The notes under the pieces were generated by a model. It worked only from the letters and a program-made list of their open reading frames with translations. It had not been told where the DNA came from and searched no databases. Shown here in pieces: positions 25,904 through 33,785 of a DNA stretch of 64,000 nt. Position 1 is the first letter of the stretch; the number at the start of each line of letters is the position of its first letter. A program made the translations under genes and the position numbers. This DNA is from Lentisphaerota bacterium (GTDB taxonomy: Bacteria; Verrucomicrobiota; Lentisphaeria; Victivallales; UBA1829), in NCBI GenBank assembly GCA_015061915.1, contig SUVR01000009.1, positions 1 through 64,000 of the forward strand. The letters run 5' to 3'.

Positions 25904-26781
25904 AAAGATACCTTTTTCTTGCTCTCCTGATGGCAGGCTGGCAGCTCGGCGCAGAGAATGTGCAGGATATTTTGAAGAAGAACAGCGATCCCGCATTGCG
26001 CTATACACAGAAGCTGGAAAATTTCAATGCCGCAGCGGCACTTGCCGGAGACGATTCCGGCTTGCGGAAACTCTGTTGGATCAACCGATTTTCTTTTACC
26101 AATGAACGGATCATGCACAACGCCGTTCAGGAAATGCTTGCCGACCGGAAATTGAAAGAAGAGCATCGGGCGGAGATCTTTGCCGTGCTGTTCCGATCCT
26201 ATGGCTTTGCAGGGGATCCGGAGGCTGCTCTTCAATTTTTCCGGGAGCGGATGGAGAAAACATACGGACAGGCCAAAGTCCGTTACGCCGTGTTGATCGC
26301 TATGATCTATGACGAAATGTATCGGATCGATGGCGAACCGACGAAACATGATTGTCTGGAAATGGTCAAAGTATTGGAAGGTGCCCGTATGCCGGATGTG
26401 GCACAGGATCCGGAACTGAACTGGTATCTGGCAAAGGCACACATGAAACTGGGTAATCTGAACTCTGTGAATGATGCCTTACAGATCCTCCGGAAAAACA
26501 GACCGGGGAATGTCAGCGCGGGTGCGGTGTTTGAATTGAGCGGGGATCTGCTCCGGGCGCAACGGCTTTATGCGGAGGCATATCAGGAGTATGGCAGGGC
26601 GTCTGCCGCAGAATTGCGCATCAGCGCCCTCTGGAAACAGGCGGAATGTGCTATGCTGGAACAGCAGTACGGTCATGCACTCGCCGCTTTGGAGCGGATT
26701 CCGACGGAACAGTTGGATGTCGGAGACCGTCAGCTTTTGGACGAACAGAAGAAAAATCTGAGAAAACGTCTGAAAAGATAA
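25900..26781 (+). CDS. exported helical-repeat (TPR/HEAT-like) protein
   Basis: A 293-residue protein with a short signal peptide (MAGWQLGAEN) and an all-helical body. Segments such as DPELNWYLAKAHMKLGNLN, LYAEAYQEYGRASAAE and QYGHALAALERIP have the alternating small/aromatic spacing of TPR helices. It starts with GTG overlapping the previous stop (GTGA). It is likely to be a periplasmic protein-protein interaction partner of its operon neighbours. No specific family is recognised. Confidence 0.55.
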   Translation: MKRYLFLALLMAGWQLGAENVQDILKKNSDPALRYTQKLENFNAAAALAGDDSGLRKLCWINRFSFTNERIMHNAVQEMLADRKLKEEHRAEIFAVLFRSYGFAGDPEAALQFFRERMEKTYGQAKVRYAVLIAMIYDEMYRIDGEPTKHDCLEMVKVLEGARMPDVAQDPELNWYLAKAHMKLGNLNSVNDALQILRKNRPGNVSAGAVFELSGDLLRAQRLYAEAYQEYGRASAAELRISALWKQAECAMLEQQYGHALAALERIPTEQLDVGDRQLLDEQKKNLRKRLKR

Positions 26782-26829
26782 AAACAAATCTTGTATATGT
26801 GTTGTCTATACTGCAGGGAGGTAAAAATA

Positions 26830-27219
26830 ATGAACAACACATTACAAAACATCTACGCATGGAAACAAGAAATTGATCACCACTTGACACGGGAGGGTGG
26901 TCTCCCGACAGATGAACTGGATTATCTGCTTCGGCGCGGGTTTGCCGGAGAAGAACTCCTGATGATCTGTTCGGGTTATCCCGGTTACGAACGTCAGTAC
27001 ATCGCTCACCGTTGTTTTCTGACTGCTTTGCAGGAACAGGATCAGGATCGGCAAGTACAGCCTTTTCTGCTGCGGTGGATGAAACAGCATGATCAACTCT
27101 ATGATCGGTCCTTTCAGGAGTATTTCATTGTCTGGGAGCAGGAAAAACTTTACAGCGACCAGTTTCAGGAAAGTCCGGAATGTGAGCAGTTGAAAGAGAA
27201 GATCCGCCGAATGAAGTAA
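26830..27219 (+). CDS. small hypothetical protein
   Basis: A 129-residue, probably cytosolic protein rich in Glu, Gln and aromatic residues, predicted helical, with no signal peptide and no recognised domain. The ATG at 26830 follows GGGAGG with correct spacing. An upstream in-frame start at 26791 would add cysteine-rich residues read from the spacer and is rejected. It is 48 bases after the helical-repeat gene and before the structured spacer, so it is likely to be the last gene of that operon. Confidence 0.6.
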   Translation: MNNTLQNIYAWKQEIDHHLTREGGLPTDELDYLLRRGFAGEELLMICSGYPGYERQYIAHRCFLTALQEQDQDRQVQPFLLRWMKQHDQLYDRSFQEYFIVWEQEKLYSDQFQESPECEQLKEKIRRMK

Positions 27220-27235
27220 CCGCCGGTAGCGGCAG

Positions 27236-27326
27236 TAGAGTGGCTCACTCTATGCAGCAAAAAATGAGCGTGTCAAATTTCTTTTGTGGGGAAAAGAACC
27301 TCTCTGTGATGAAGATTCTTTTCCCC
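27236..27326. other. two intergenic stem-loops
   Basis: TAGAGTG (27236-27242) pairs with CACTCTA (27246-27252), loop GCT. GGGGAAAAGAA (27288-27298) pairs perfectly with TTCTTTTCCCC (27316-27326) around a 17-base loop. They lie after the small hypothetical gene and before a terminator, so the transcript 3' end is unusually structured. Confidence 0.5.
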
Positions 27327-27352
27327 GTGCCATTTTATAAAACAAAACAAAT

Positions 27353-27396
27353 AAAAAAGGCTGCTGCATTTGAAATGCAACAGCCTTCGTTTTTTG
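27353..27396. terminator. bidirectional terminator
   Basis: AAGGCTG (27357-27363) pairs with CAGCCTT (27381-27387), extended inward by TGCATTT/AAATGCA. An A tract precedes it and a T6 tract follows. It serves both convergent genes. Confidence 0.85.
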
Positions 27397-27413
27397 TATC
27401 TGTATGAACCGGA

Positions 27414-28316
27414 TCAGTAAATCACGGGATAGCTGACCTTGTTCATATCATAGTTGTGCCATTTGCGCTTCGGTGCGGGTGCTTTTTTCTTGAAGAGCCA
27501 TCCGTTTTCCGCTTCCTGTTTTTTCTTCAGTTCGGCGGCCTTCTTTGCATCAGCAGCCTTCTTCAGTTCAGCGGCCTTCTTTGCTTCTTCCGCTTTCTTC
27601 AGTTCAGCGGCTTTTTTCAGCTCAGCTTTCTTTGCGGCAACACGTTTACTTTCCGCTTCAGCCTTTGCTTTATCAGCTGCTCTCTTGGCATCAGCAGCCT
27701 TCTTCAGTTCGGCAGCTTTCTTTTCGGCTTCCTGTTTTTTCTTCAGTTCGGCAGCTTTCTTTGCTTCTTCTGCTTTGCGCTTTGCTTCAGCAACTTTCTT
27801 TGCTTCTTCCGCCTTCTTCAGTTCAGCGGCTTTCTTTGCTTCTTCTGCTTTGCGCTTTGCTTCGGCTTCCTGTTTTTTCTTCAGCTCGGCAGCTTTCTTT
27901 GCTTCTTCTGCCTTCTTCAGTTCGGCAGCTTTTTTCGCCTCAGCAGCCTTCTTTTCTGCTTCCTGTTTTTTCTTCAGTTCAGCAGCTTTCTTTGCTTCTT
28001 CTGCTTTGCGCTTTGCTTCCGCTTCCTGTTTTTTCTTCAGTTCGGCAGCTTTCTTTGCTTCTTCCGCCTTGCGCTTTGCTTCGGCTTCCTGTTTTTTCTT
28101 CAGTTCAGCAGCTTTCTTTGCTTCTTCCGCCTTGCGCTTTGCTTCGGCTTCCTGTTTTTTCTTCAGTTCGGCAGCTTTCTTTGCTTCTGCTTTTGCTTCT
28201 GCTGCCAACATCTTCTGGGTCTTTACTTTTGCCGGAGGCGGGGGCAGTGGGGCAATAGCACTGCAGATCCCGGAAATTCCGGCGATCATAACAACTGCGA
28301 TCAGTTTTTTCAACAT
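27414..28316 (-). CDS. exported Lys/Ala/Glu repeat coiled-coil protein (TolA-like)
   Basis: A 300-residue protein with an N-terminal hydrophobic signal (VVMIAGISGICSA) and a short Pro-rich stretch. It then has about 215 residues of near-perfect KKAAELKKKQEAEAKRK-type repeats, predicted to form a long single helix or coiled coil as in the TolA middle domain. A short C-terminal segment (WHNYDMNKVSYPVIY) is not repetitive. It could span the periplasm, but no TonB/TolA C-domain is visible. The repeats are also present at DNA level. AAAGGA precedes the ATG. It is transcribed alone and ends at the shared terminator. Confidence 0.65.
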   Translation of the reverse strand: MLKKLIAVVMIAGISGICSAIAPLPPPPAKVKTQKMLAAEAKAEAKKAAELKKKQEAEAKRKAEEAKKAAELKKKQEAEAKRKAEEAKKAAELKKKQEAEAKRKAEEAKKAAELKKKQEAEKKAAEAKKAAELKKAEEAKKAAELKKKQEAEAKRKAEEAKKAAELKKAEEAKKVAEAKRKAEEAKKAAELKKKQEAEKKAAELKKAADAKRAADKAKAEAESKRVAAKKAELKKAAELKKAEEAKKAAELKKAADAKKAAELKKKQEAENGWLFKKKAPAPKRKWHNYDMNKVSYPVIY

Positions 28317-28473
28317 TTGTGATTCCTTTCGGTCTGTACCGTGTGGTATGTTTTGTTACTTTGTTAATATAAACATATATATCCATTTTGTAGAAATAAC
28401 AAGTGCTGTACGCAAAAAAAAGCAGAAAAAAATACAGATAGATGAAAAATTTTCATGTTTTTTGTACTGTCAC

Positions 28474-28501
28474 TTGAAGTTTTGAGAAAAAGAGCTATTT
28501 T
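28474..28501 (+). promoter_or_regulatory. predicted promoter of galE
   Basis: TTGAAG at 28474-28479, 16-base spacer, TATTTT at 28496-28501. It has the same boxes and spacing as the rpmH promoter. Confidence 0.6.
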
Positions 28502-28540
28502 TATTTACAGTACGATAAACTTGTTTGAGGAGTATGGACG

Positions 28541-29515
28541 ATGAAAAAAGTCTTTGTTACTGGCGGTGCCGGTTATATCGGCAGTATCTGTACCGAGTAT
28601 CTGTTGAACCACGGATATGAAGTCACTGTGTTTGACGGTCTTTTTACCGGTCACCGGAAAGCGGTGGATCCCCGGGCGAATTTTATCTACGGAGATCTTG
28701 AAGACCGGGACTTTCTGTTCAAGTGTTTGTGCGAAGAACAGTATGATGCTGTGATGCACTTTGCGGCATTCTCTCTGGTGGGTGAGTCGATGACGAATCC
28801 CGGCAAATACTTCAAGAACAACCTCGGCAACGCCATCAATCTGGCAGATGCAGCCATCAAGGGCGGTGTGAAACGGTTTGTGTTCTCCAGTACGGCTGCC
28901 ACCTTCGGCAATCCCACGGAAGTTCCGATCTGCGAAACGACTCCTCAGAATCCCATCAACCCCTATGGCGAATCCAAGCTGTGCTTTGAAAAAGCGCTCC
29001 GCTGGTACAGTGATGTTCACGGGCTGAAATATGCGGCACTCCGTTACTTCAATGCCGCCGGCGCCAGCGAAAAATTCGGAGAAGACCACAATCCGGAATC
29101 TCACCTGATCCCCATTCTTCTGCAGGTCGCTGCCGGAAAACGGGATCATGCCATGCTTTTCGGCGATGACTACGATACGCCGGATGGAACCTGTATCCGT
29201 GACTACATTCACGTGCTGGACCTTGCGCAGGCGCACGAAAAAGCGCTGTATGCACCGGAAAGCGGACATTACAATCTTGGTACCGGATCCGGTTACAGTG
29301 TCAAGCAGATCCTGGATGCCGCCCGCAAAGTCACCGGTCATCCGATCCCGGCGCAGGTCGTACCCCGCCGTCCCGGCGATCCCCCGACGCTCATTGCCTG
29401 TTCGGACAAAGCCCGTTCGGTCCTCGGTTGGAAGCCTCAGTTTGAAGATCCGGAACTGATCATTGAATCGGCGTGGAAGTGGCGCCTCGCTCATCCCAAC
29501 GGATACGAAGATTGA
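28541..29515 (+). CDS. galE: UDP-glucose 4-epimerase
   Basis: Extended SDR enzyme of 324 residues that interconverts UDP-glucose and UDP-galactose (possibly also the N-acetyl forms). The NAD motif TGGAGYIG is at the N-terminus. The catalytic region has FSSTAATFG and the YGESK (Tyr-x3-Lys) motif, and the C-terminal part has the PRRPGDPP substrate loop. The ATG follows GGAG. The DnaQ-like gene starts three bases after the stop, so they are probably one transcript. Confidence 0.93.
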   Translation: MKKVFVTGGAGYIGSICTEYLLNHGYEVTVFDGLFTGHRKAVDPRANFIYGDLEDRDFLFKCLCEEQYDAVMHFAAFSLVGESMTNPGKYFKNNLGNAINLADAAIKGGVKRFVFSSTAATFGNPTEVPICETTPQNPINPYGESKLCFEKALRWYSDVHGLKYAALRYFNAAGASEKFGEDHNPESHLIPILLQVAAGKRDHAMLFGDDYDTPDGTCIRDYIHVLDLAQAHEKALYAPESGHYNLGTGSGYSVKQILDAARKVTGHPIPAQVVPRRPGDPPTLIACSDKARSVLGWKPQFEDPELIIESAWKWRLAHPNGYED

Positions 29516-29518
29516 TCT

Positions 29519-30085
29519 ATGGCACAACTTTGGCACAGACTCGGTCCTTTTACCGTCTTTGACCTGGAAACGACCGGCATGAGCCCCACGCGGGACCGCA
29601 TTGTGGAAATCGGTGCGGTCCGTGTGGAGGTGGATGGTACGATCCACCGTTTTGAAACGCTGGTCAATCCCTCTGTGCCGATCCCCTATCAGGTCATGCA
29701 GGTGCATGGCATTACCAATGAAATGGTAAAAGATGCCCCGAAGTTTACAGATGCGGCGTATGCTTTTCTGGATTTTATCAAAGGTTCAAAACTGGTCGCA
29801 CATAACGCCAGGTTTGATCTCGGATTTATGCAGGAAAGCCTTGCCCGGGTCGGGCTGCCCCTGTTGAAAGGGGGCGCTTATGACAGCATTGTGTTGATCC
29901 GGAAAGCTTATCCGAACCTGCCCAGTTACCGTTTGCAGGCACTGCGGACGGCTCTTTCCCTGCCGGACGACTACCCCGGCGAAGCTCATCGTGCCGGATT
30001 TGATGCCGAAATGACTATGGCGGCGTTTGCTATGGCGATGAAACGTTTGTATGAACTGTATCCGGAACCGGATACCACCCTTTGA
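29519..30085 (+). CDS. DnaQ-like 3'-5' exonuclease (DEDDh)
   Basis: A 188-residue DEDDh exonuclease. Exo I is FDLETTG with Asp15 and Glu17. Exo II is LVAHNARFDLGF, and exo III contains HRAGFDAE. This matches proofreading epsilon subunits of DNA polymerase III, but stand-alone repair exonucleases share the fold. The clamp-binding motif is not evident. The protein is short for E. coli epsilon (243) and lacks its C-terminal alpha-binding tail. The stop abuts the rsmE stop (TGATCA) with no spacer. Confidence 0.8.
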   Translation: MAQLWHRLGPFTVFDLETTGMSPTRDRIVEIGAVRVEVDGTIHRFETLVNPSVPIPYQVMQVHGITNEMVKDAPKFTDAAYAFLDFIKGSKLVAHNARFDLGFMQESLARVGLPLLKGGAYDSIVLIRKAYPNLPSYRLQALRTALSLPDDYPGEAHRAGFDAEMTMAAFAMAMKRLYELYPEPDTTL

Positions 30086-30769
30086 TCAACCCCAGAGACG
30101 GGCGATCCCCGCAACTGCCGCCGTTTCCACCCGCAGGATCCACGGACCGATCCGCATAGCGGCAAAACCGGCTGCACGCATCATCTCCTCCTCCTGCGCA
30201 GAAAATCCGCCTTCCGGACCGACAAAGAATCCGATTTGTTCCGGCATCTGCTCCGGCATGGCGGATTCGTACGGCGAACCGAACACATTAAGTCCGCAGG
30301 TATTGACTGCATCTTTGAGCGCATCTGCAAACTTCATCGGTTCCTCCAGAACCGGGAGAAAAGCGTTTCCGGACTGCTTGCAAGCCTCAAACAGCAGGTC
30401 CGTCTGACGATCTGCTGAATCTTTGTCCGGGATCACCACTGCGTGTTCACAGAGGATCGGCACGATCCGGTATACGCCCAGTTCTGTGGCTTCACGCAGG
30501 ATCTGATCCATCTTCTGCCGCCGGGGCGGAGCAAGGTAGAGATGCAGTTTCCGTGCCGGGCGTTCGACCTTGCGGACGTCCTGTATGGTCAGCCGTTTGT
30601 CAGCCGTCACCACGGCATTGCCGAGGGTTCCTTTCCCGTCCAGCAAACCCACAACATCACCGGTACGGGCGCGGAGGATCTTGAAAAGGTGTGAAGCCTC
30701 GGAACGATCCAGGTCAATGGTATCGCCGGCGGTACATACTGCAAGGTCATTGTAGCGGAATCTGGGCAT
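30086..30769 (-). CDS. rsmE: 16S rRNA (uracil-1498-N3)-methyltransferase
   Basis: SPOUT-class methyltransferase of 227 residues acting on 16S rRNA in the small subunit. N-terminal PUA-like region with ASHLFKILRARTGD; C-terminal knot with FVGPEGGFSAQE and IGPWILRVETAA, where family members read LGxRILRxETA. The start at 30769 is the only good one. It is convergent with, and directly abuts, the exonuclease gene, so there is no room for an intergenic terminator. Confidence 0.9.
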   Translation of the reverse strand: MPRFRYNDLAVCTAGDTIDLDRSEASHLFKILRARTGDVVGLLDGKGTLGNAVVTADKRLTIQDVRKVERPARKLHLYLAPPRRQKMDQILREATELGVYRIVPILCEHAVVIPDKDSADRQTDLLFEACKQSGNAFLPVLEEPMKFADALKDAVNTCGLNVFGSPYESAMPEQMPEQIGFFVGPEGGFSAQEEEMMRAAGFAAMRIGPWILRVETAAVAGIARLWG

Positions 30770-30837
30770 ATTCTGAAATTTTTTTGATTTTTTTTAAGGT
30801 TATTGTAAGAAATGGGACAACATTTGTGTATATCATA

Positions 30838-31040
30838 ATGAGCACTTCAAATGGACTTTACTACGATCCGGTATCGGCGCAGCGTTCCAGTGGGGACCGG
30901 AACAATGCGTTTAGTAGATCCCAGGTAAAGTACAGGGAAGTCAGCCGGGCGCCTTCTGCGTGCAGTTTCTGCCGCCGGGGTGCCTTCTCTTTTTAAACTA
31001 CACGCAGTTCCGCATTTTTCAACACGGGACTGCGTTTTTT
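30838..31040 (+). ncRNA. candidate stand-alone structured RNA
   Basis: The 289-base gap holds no convincing gene but shows strong structure on the + strand. ACTTTAC (30855-30861) pairs with GTAAAGT (30925-30931). CTAC (30861-30864) pairs with GTAG (30914-30917). CGCA-GC-GTTCC (30878-30888) pairs with GGAAC-AA-TGCG (30899-30909). A GCAG/CTGC hairpin follows near 30962-30971. It ends at the terminator 31002-31040. The flanking genes are both on the other strand, so a transcript would be independent. It does not match tmRNA, RNase P or SRP by eye; a divergent 6S-like RNA is possible. A 52-codon ORF starting at 30838 has no ribosome site. Confidence 0.4.
31002..31040 (+). terminator. rho-independent terminator of the candidate RNA
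   Basis: ACGCAGTTCC (31002-31011) pairs with GGGACTGCGT (31026-31035), one wobble, followed by T6. The T tract is only on the + strand side. Confidence 0.8.
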
Positions 31041-31058
31041 CTTCTGGTTTTTCAGTGC

Positions 31059-33563
31059 TTACTGTGCCAGCCACCAGTAGGTCCGGTTCCATTCATTCCG
31101 GAGTCCGGCTGCACCCGTAACCGCAAGAGTTGCCGCCATTGCGCCGGTCAGAAGACGGACTGCTACCACGTGTCTGCCGGGTGCCAGCTCCACATCGCAA
31201 CAGTGATTGAACGCGATGACCGGAGAAGCTCCGTTCCCGTCATCGCCGGTGGAGTAGATCTCCTTTCCATCGATCCACAGCGTTCCCCACCAGTCGAAAC
31301 CGCAACCGATGGTGCTGACTCCGCCTGCCGTTTCCAGTGTGGTAAAGACCCATACCGCCCGTTTTTCACCCGATCCTTTGAGAACGGTACTCAGATCAAG
31401 CACGCCGTTTTCCGCAGTGACACATTGTGCCGGGACCGTTTTCCCGTTGAGGGTCAGAGATTCCGGAATTGTTTTGAGTTCTCCAACGGTCGGAAGCGGA
31501 TCTGTTTCAGTAAATGTACCAAAGACTTTCCACTCGTTGTTGATCACGGCGTCGCCGCAAATCGGAATTGGCGCCACTTCCTGTTTCCAGTCCATGGGCT
31601 GACTTTCCACTTTCCCGCTGCCTTCTTTCCAGCGACAGCCCCCGTGATAAATGGCGCCGACTTTTTTCAGGTCCAGCGGCTTGTACCCGATCTCTTTTCT
31701 GCCCCGTTCCTGCGCTTCTTCCAGCGTCAGGTTCAGTTCCCGGATGACCAGATTTTTGCCGAAGGTCGTTTTGCAGCCCGCAGCCCAATGCTGATCGCCG
31801 CAGAGACAGAGTACATTTTTCTCCACATAGTTGGTTCCGTTCCAGTCCATCACATTTTTCAGTTCTGGGTAGCGGGTCAGGTAAAGCTCATTGAAGTAAA
31901 ACGCAGAATTGCTGTTCCCGTTCCGCATATTGATAAAGTGCCGGTTGTAGGGGCTCCAGCCGCCGCTGATGGCATATCGGCAGTCGAAGAACAGGTTGTC
32001 ATGGATCCGGTTATCCCGTCCGCTGTTCATCTGAACGGCGCCGAAATGCCCGTTGGAACAGCGTTCAAAGATGTTGCCGTAGATCTCCGCCCCGCTGATC
32101 ATATCATCCAGCCGGATCCCGGCAGCACCGCAGACCACTTTTTCCGAGTAGCGTTTTCCGATCTCATGGATATAATTGTACCGGAAGACCAGCCCCCGGT
32201 AAGTGGGATTCCCCATGGTGTCCGTTGCGCCCTGGTCGTCCGATTCCAGGTCAACGGAGTGGATGTCGTTGTACTCCACGATCATATCGTTGCCGTCGAT
32301 CCGGATAGCACTGGAGGGGCAGTTGTACATGGTGTTGTTGGCAATAATGTTGCCGCAGCCGAAGATCCGCAGCGGCGGAGTGTAGGTGTGGACCAGTTTC
32401 CCCGTATCGTGCAGGTGATTGTTCCGGATCTCGTTCTCTTCCGGTGTCAGCGTTTCCCGGTTGGTTTCGCACCGGATATCAACGGCGGTCCTGCCGAGCG
32501 AATGGATGTCATTATCCACGATCCGGCAGCGGAACGAGTCTCTGACATACAGTCCGATCCCGGCGAAGCGGGTGATTTCGCACCCGGCGATGAGGACATC
32601 TTTGCAGTTCCGGATCACAAGGCCGTTGAGGCGCCCTGCATCGAAGTCCAGATCCCGGATCGTGAGTTTTTCCGTCCGTTCCGCACAGATCATTTCCTGA
32701 TCGAACATACCGATCTCCAGCGTTACCTCCTCAATGGGGCAGGGCGGAATGAAGTACAGGATCCCGGTGGAGCGCCGCAGATAATATTCGCCCGGTTCGG
32801 AAAGTTCTTCCAGCAGATTGAAGGCGTAATAAGTGATCCCCTGCGTGTTGTCCATACCGCCGCAGGGAGTGGTGTACGCGTGTTCCATAATGAGCTGTTT
32901 CTTCTCCGGGTCGATCGTTGCCACCTTGATCGTGGCATCCGCCCACAGCCAGTGGAAGTACCCGAAAAGCCACAGCTCCTCTGCATTGATCCAGCGTTCG
33001 TGCCGGGGGGAATCGTATTCCAGAATGGAAGTCAGACCGCCGAACTCGCCCGCCTGAACCAGTGATTTCGGACGGAGAAAACCGGTCTTGGGCCAGCGGG
33101 AAAGTTCCAGCCGTTCACCGTTGCAGAAACATTCCAGCGCAGGGTGCGGGTCCTGCTTGAAACAGCCGTCCAGCTCCTGCAGTTTACCGAAGTCTGTGAT
33201 ACCGTTCTGCTTCAGGTCGCACTGATAGACTTTCCCCCGGGCTTCCTCCGGCAGGATGGCAAGAACTTCCGGATCGGTCACAAGTTCAAATCCTTTCAGC
33301 TCTTTTCCGCCATAAAGACGCGCCGTTCCCTGCGTTTCCCCACGGATCACCGTGTTGCTGTCCTCCCGGTCCAGCTCCAGTGTTTCCGTGACCGGATAAG
33401 TTCCCGGCAGCAGGATGATCTCTGCGGTTTCTGCGTCATCATCTTTTCTGCGCCAGTACCGGGCGGCATTCCGGGCGGCTTTCAGGGAGGCAAAAGGGTT
33501 TTCACGGGTCCCGGCGGCGTTGTCGTTCCCTGCGGACGAGATGTAAAAGGTGCGATTGCTCAT
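31059..33563 (-). CDS. parallel beta-helix carbohydrate-active-type protein
   Basis: An 834-residue protein with no signal peptide. It starts FYISSAGNDNAAGT-like (DUF1565-type entry to a beta-helix). From about residue 310 to 560 it has many PbH1 turns such as NGLVIRNCKDVLIAGCEI and NIIANNTMYNCPSSAIRI. The C-terminal about 130 residues form a separate beta-sandwich with a WWGTLWIDGKEIYS core. This plan resembles GH141/GH120-like hydrolases and polysaccharide lyases, but no catalytic residues can be assigned. The ATG follows GGAG. It lies head-to-head with a ceramidase-like gene. Confidence 0.7.
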   Translation of the reverse strand: MSNRTFYISSAGNDNAAGTRENPFASLKAARNAARYWRRKDDDAETAEIILLPGTYPVTETLELDREDSNTVIRGETQGTARLYGGKELKGFELVTDPEVLAILPEEARGKVYQCDLKQNGITDFGKLQELDGCFKQDPHPALECFCNGERLELSRWPKTGFLRPKSLVQAGEFGGLTSILEYDSPRHERWINAEELWLFGYFHWLWADATIKVATIDPEKKQLIMEHAYTTPCGGMDNTQGITYYAFNLLEELSEPGEYYLRRSTGILYFIPPCPIEEVTLEIGMFDQEMICAERTEKLTIRDLDFDAGRLNGLVIRNCKDVLIAGCEITRFAGIGLYVRDSFRCRIVDNDIHSLGRTAVDIRCETNRETLTPEENEIRNNHLHDTGKLVHTYTPPLRIFGCGNIIANNTMYNCPSSAIRIDGNDMIVEYNDIHSVDLESDDQGATDTMGNPTYRGLVFRYNYIHEIGKRYSEKVVCGAAGIRLDDMISGAEIYGNIFERCSNGHFGAVQMNSGRDNRIHDNLFFDCRYAISGGWSPYNRHFINMRNGNSNSAFYFNELYLTRYPELKNVMDWNGTNYVEKNVLCLCGDQHWAAGCKTTFGKNLVIRELNLTLEEAQERGRKEIGYKPLDLKKVGAIYHGGCRWKEGSGKVESQPMDWKQEVAPIPICGDAVINNEWKVFGTFTETDPLPTVGELKTIPESLTLNGKTVPAQCVTAENGVLDLSTVLKGSGEKRAVWVFTTLETAGGVSTIGCGFDWWGTLWIDGKEIYSTGDDGNGASPVIAFNHCCDVELAPGRHVVAVRLLTGAMAATLAVTGAAGLRNEWNRTYWWLAQ

Positions 33564-33710
33564 ACATATTCTCCAGTACTTGTTTTGTGATTTTGCTTCA
33601 ATATAGTTTTGAACTGCGAGTAATGCAACAGGAAAATCGTAAAAAAGAGAGATGTAAGCGCCCGAAAAGGAGATGAATCCGGAAAAATCAGCAATTTTTC
33701 CGATCTTTTC

Positions 33711-33740
33711 TTGGAATTTCTGATTTTACGGTGGTATAGT
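33711..33740 (+). promoter_or_regulatory. predicted promoter of the second ceramidase-like gene
   Basis: TTGGAA at 33711-33716, 18-base spacer, TATAGT at 33735-33740. The remainder of 33564-33710 shows nothing recognisable. Confidence 0.45.
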
Positions 33741-33785
33741 AAGCCAAATATCTATTTATAACATTTTCAAGCAGGAGTTCTGAAT

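Noticed and set aside
27454..28485. Ser/Phe/Ala-rich and Leu-rich open frames opposite the KAE-repeat gene
   Set aside because: They are just the complement of Lys/Ala/Glu repeats; the minus-strand frame has a signal peptide and a ribosome site.
30838..30996. 52-codon ORF in the intergenic region
   Set aside because: No ribosome-binding site, no recognisable protein features, and the DNA is explained better by RNA secondary structure.
30960..33065. 701-codon open frame opposite the beta-helix gene
   Set aside because: Antisense shadow: no ribosome site, no recognisable domain, and the minus-strand protein shows clear repeats.
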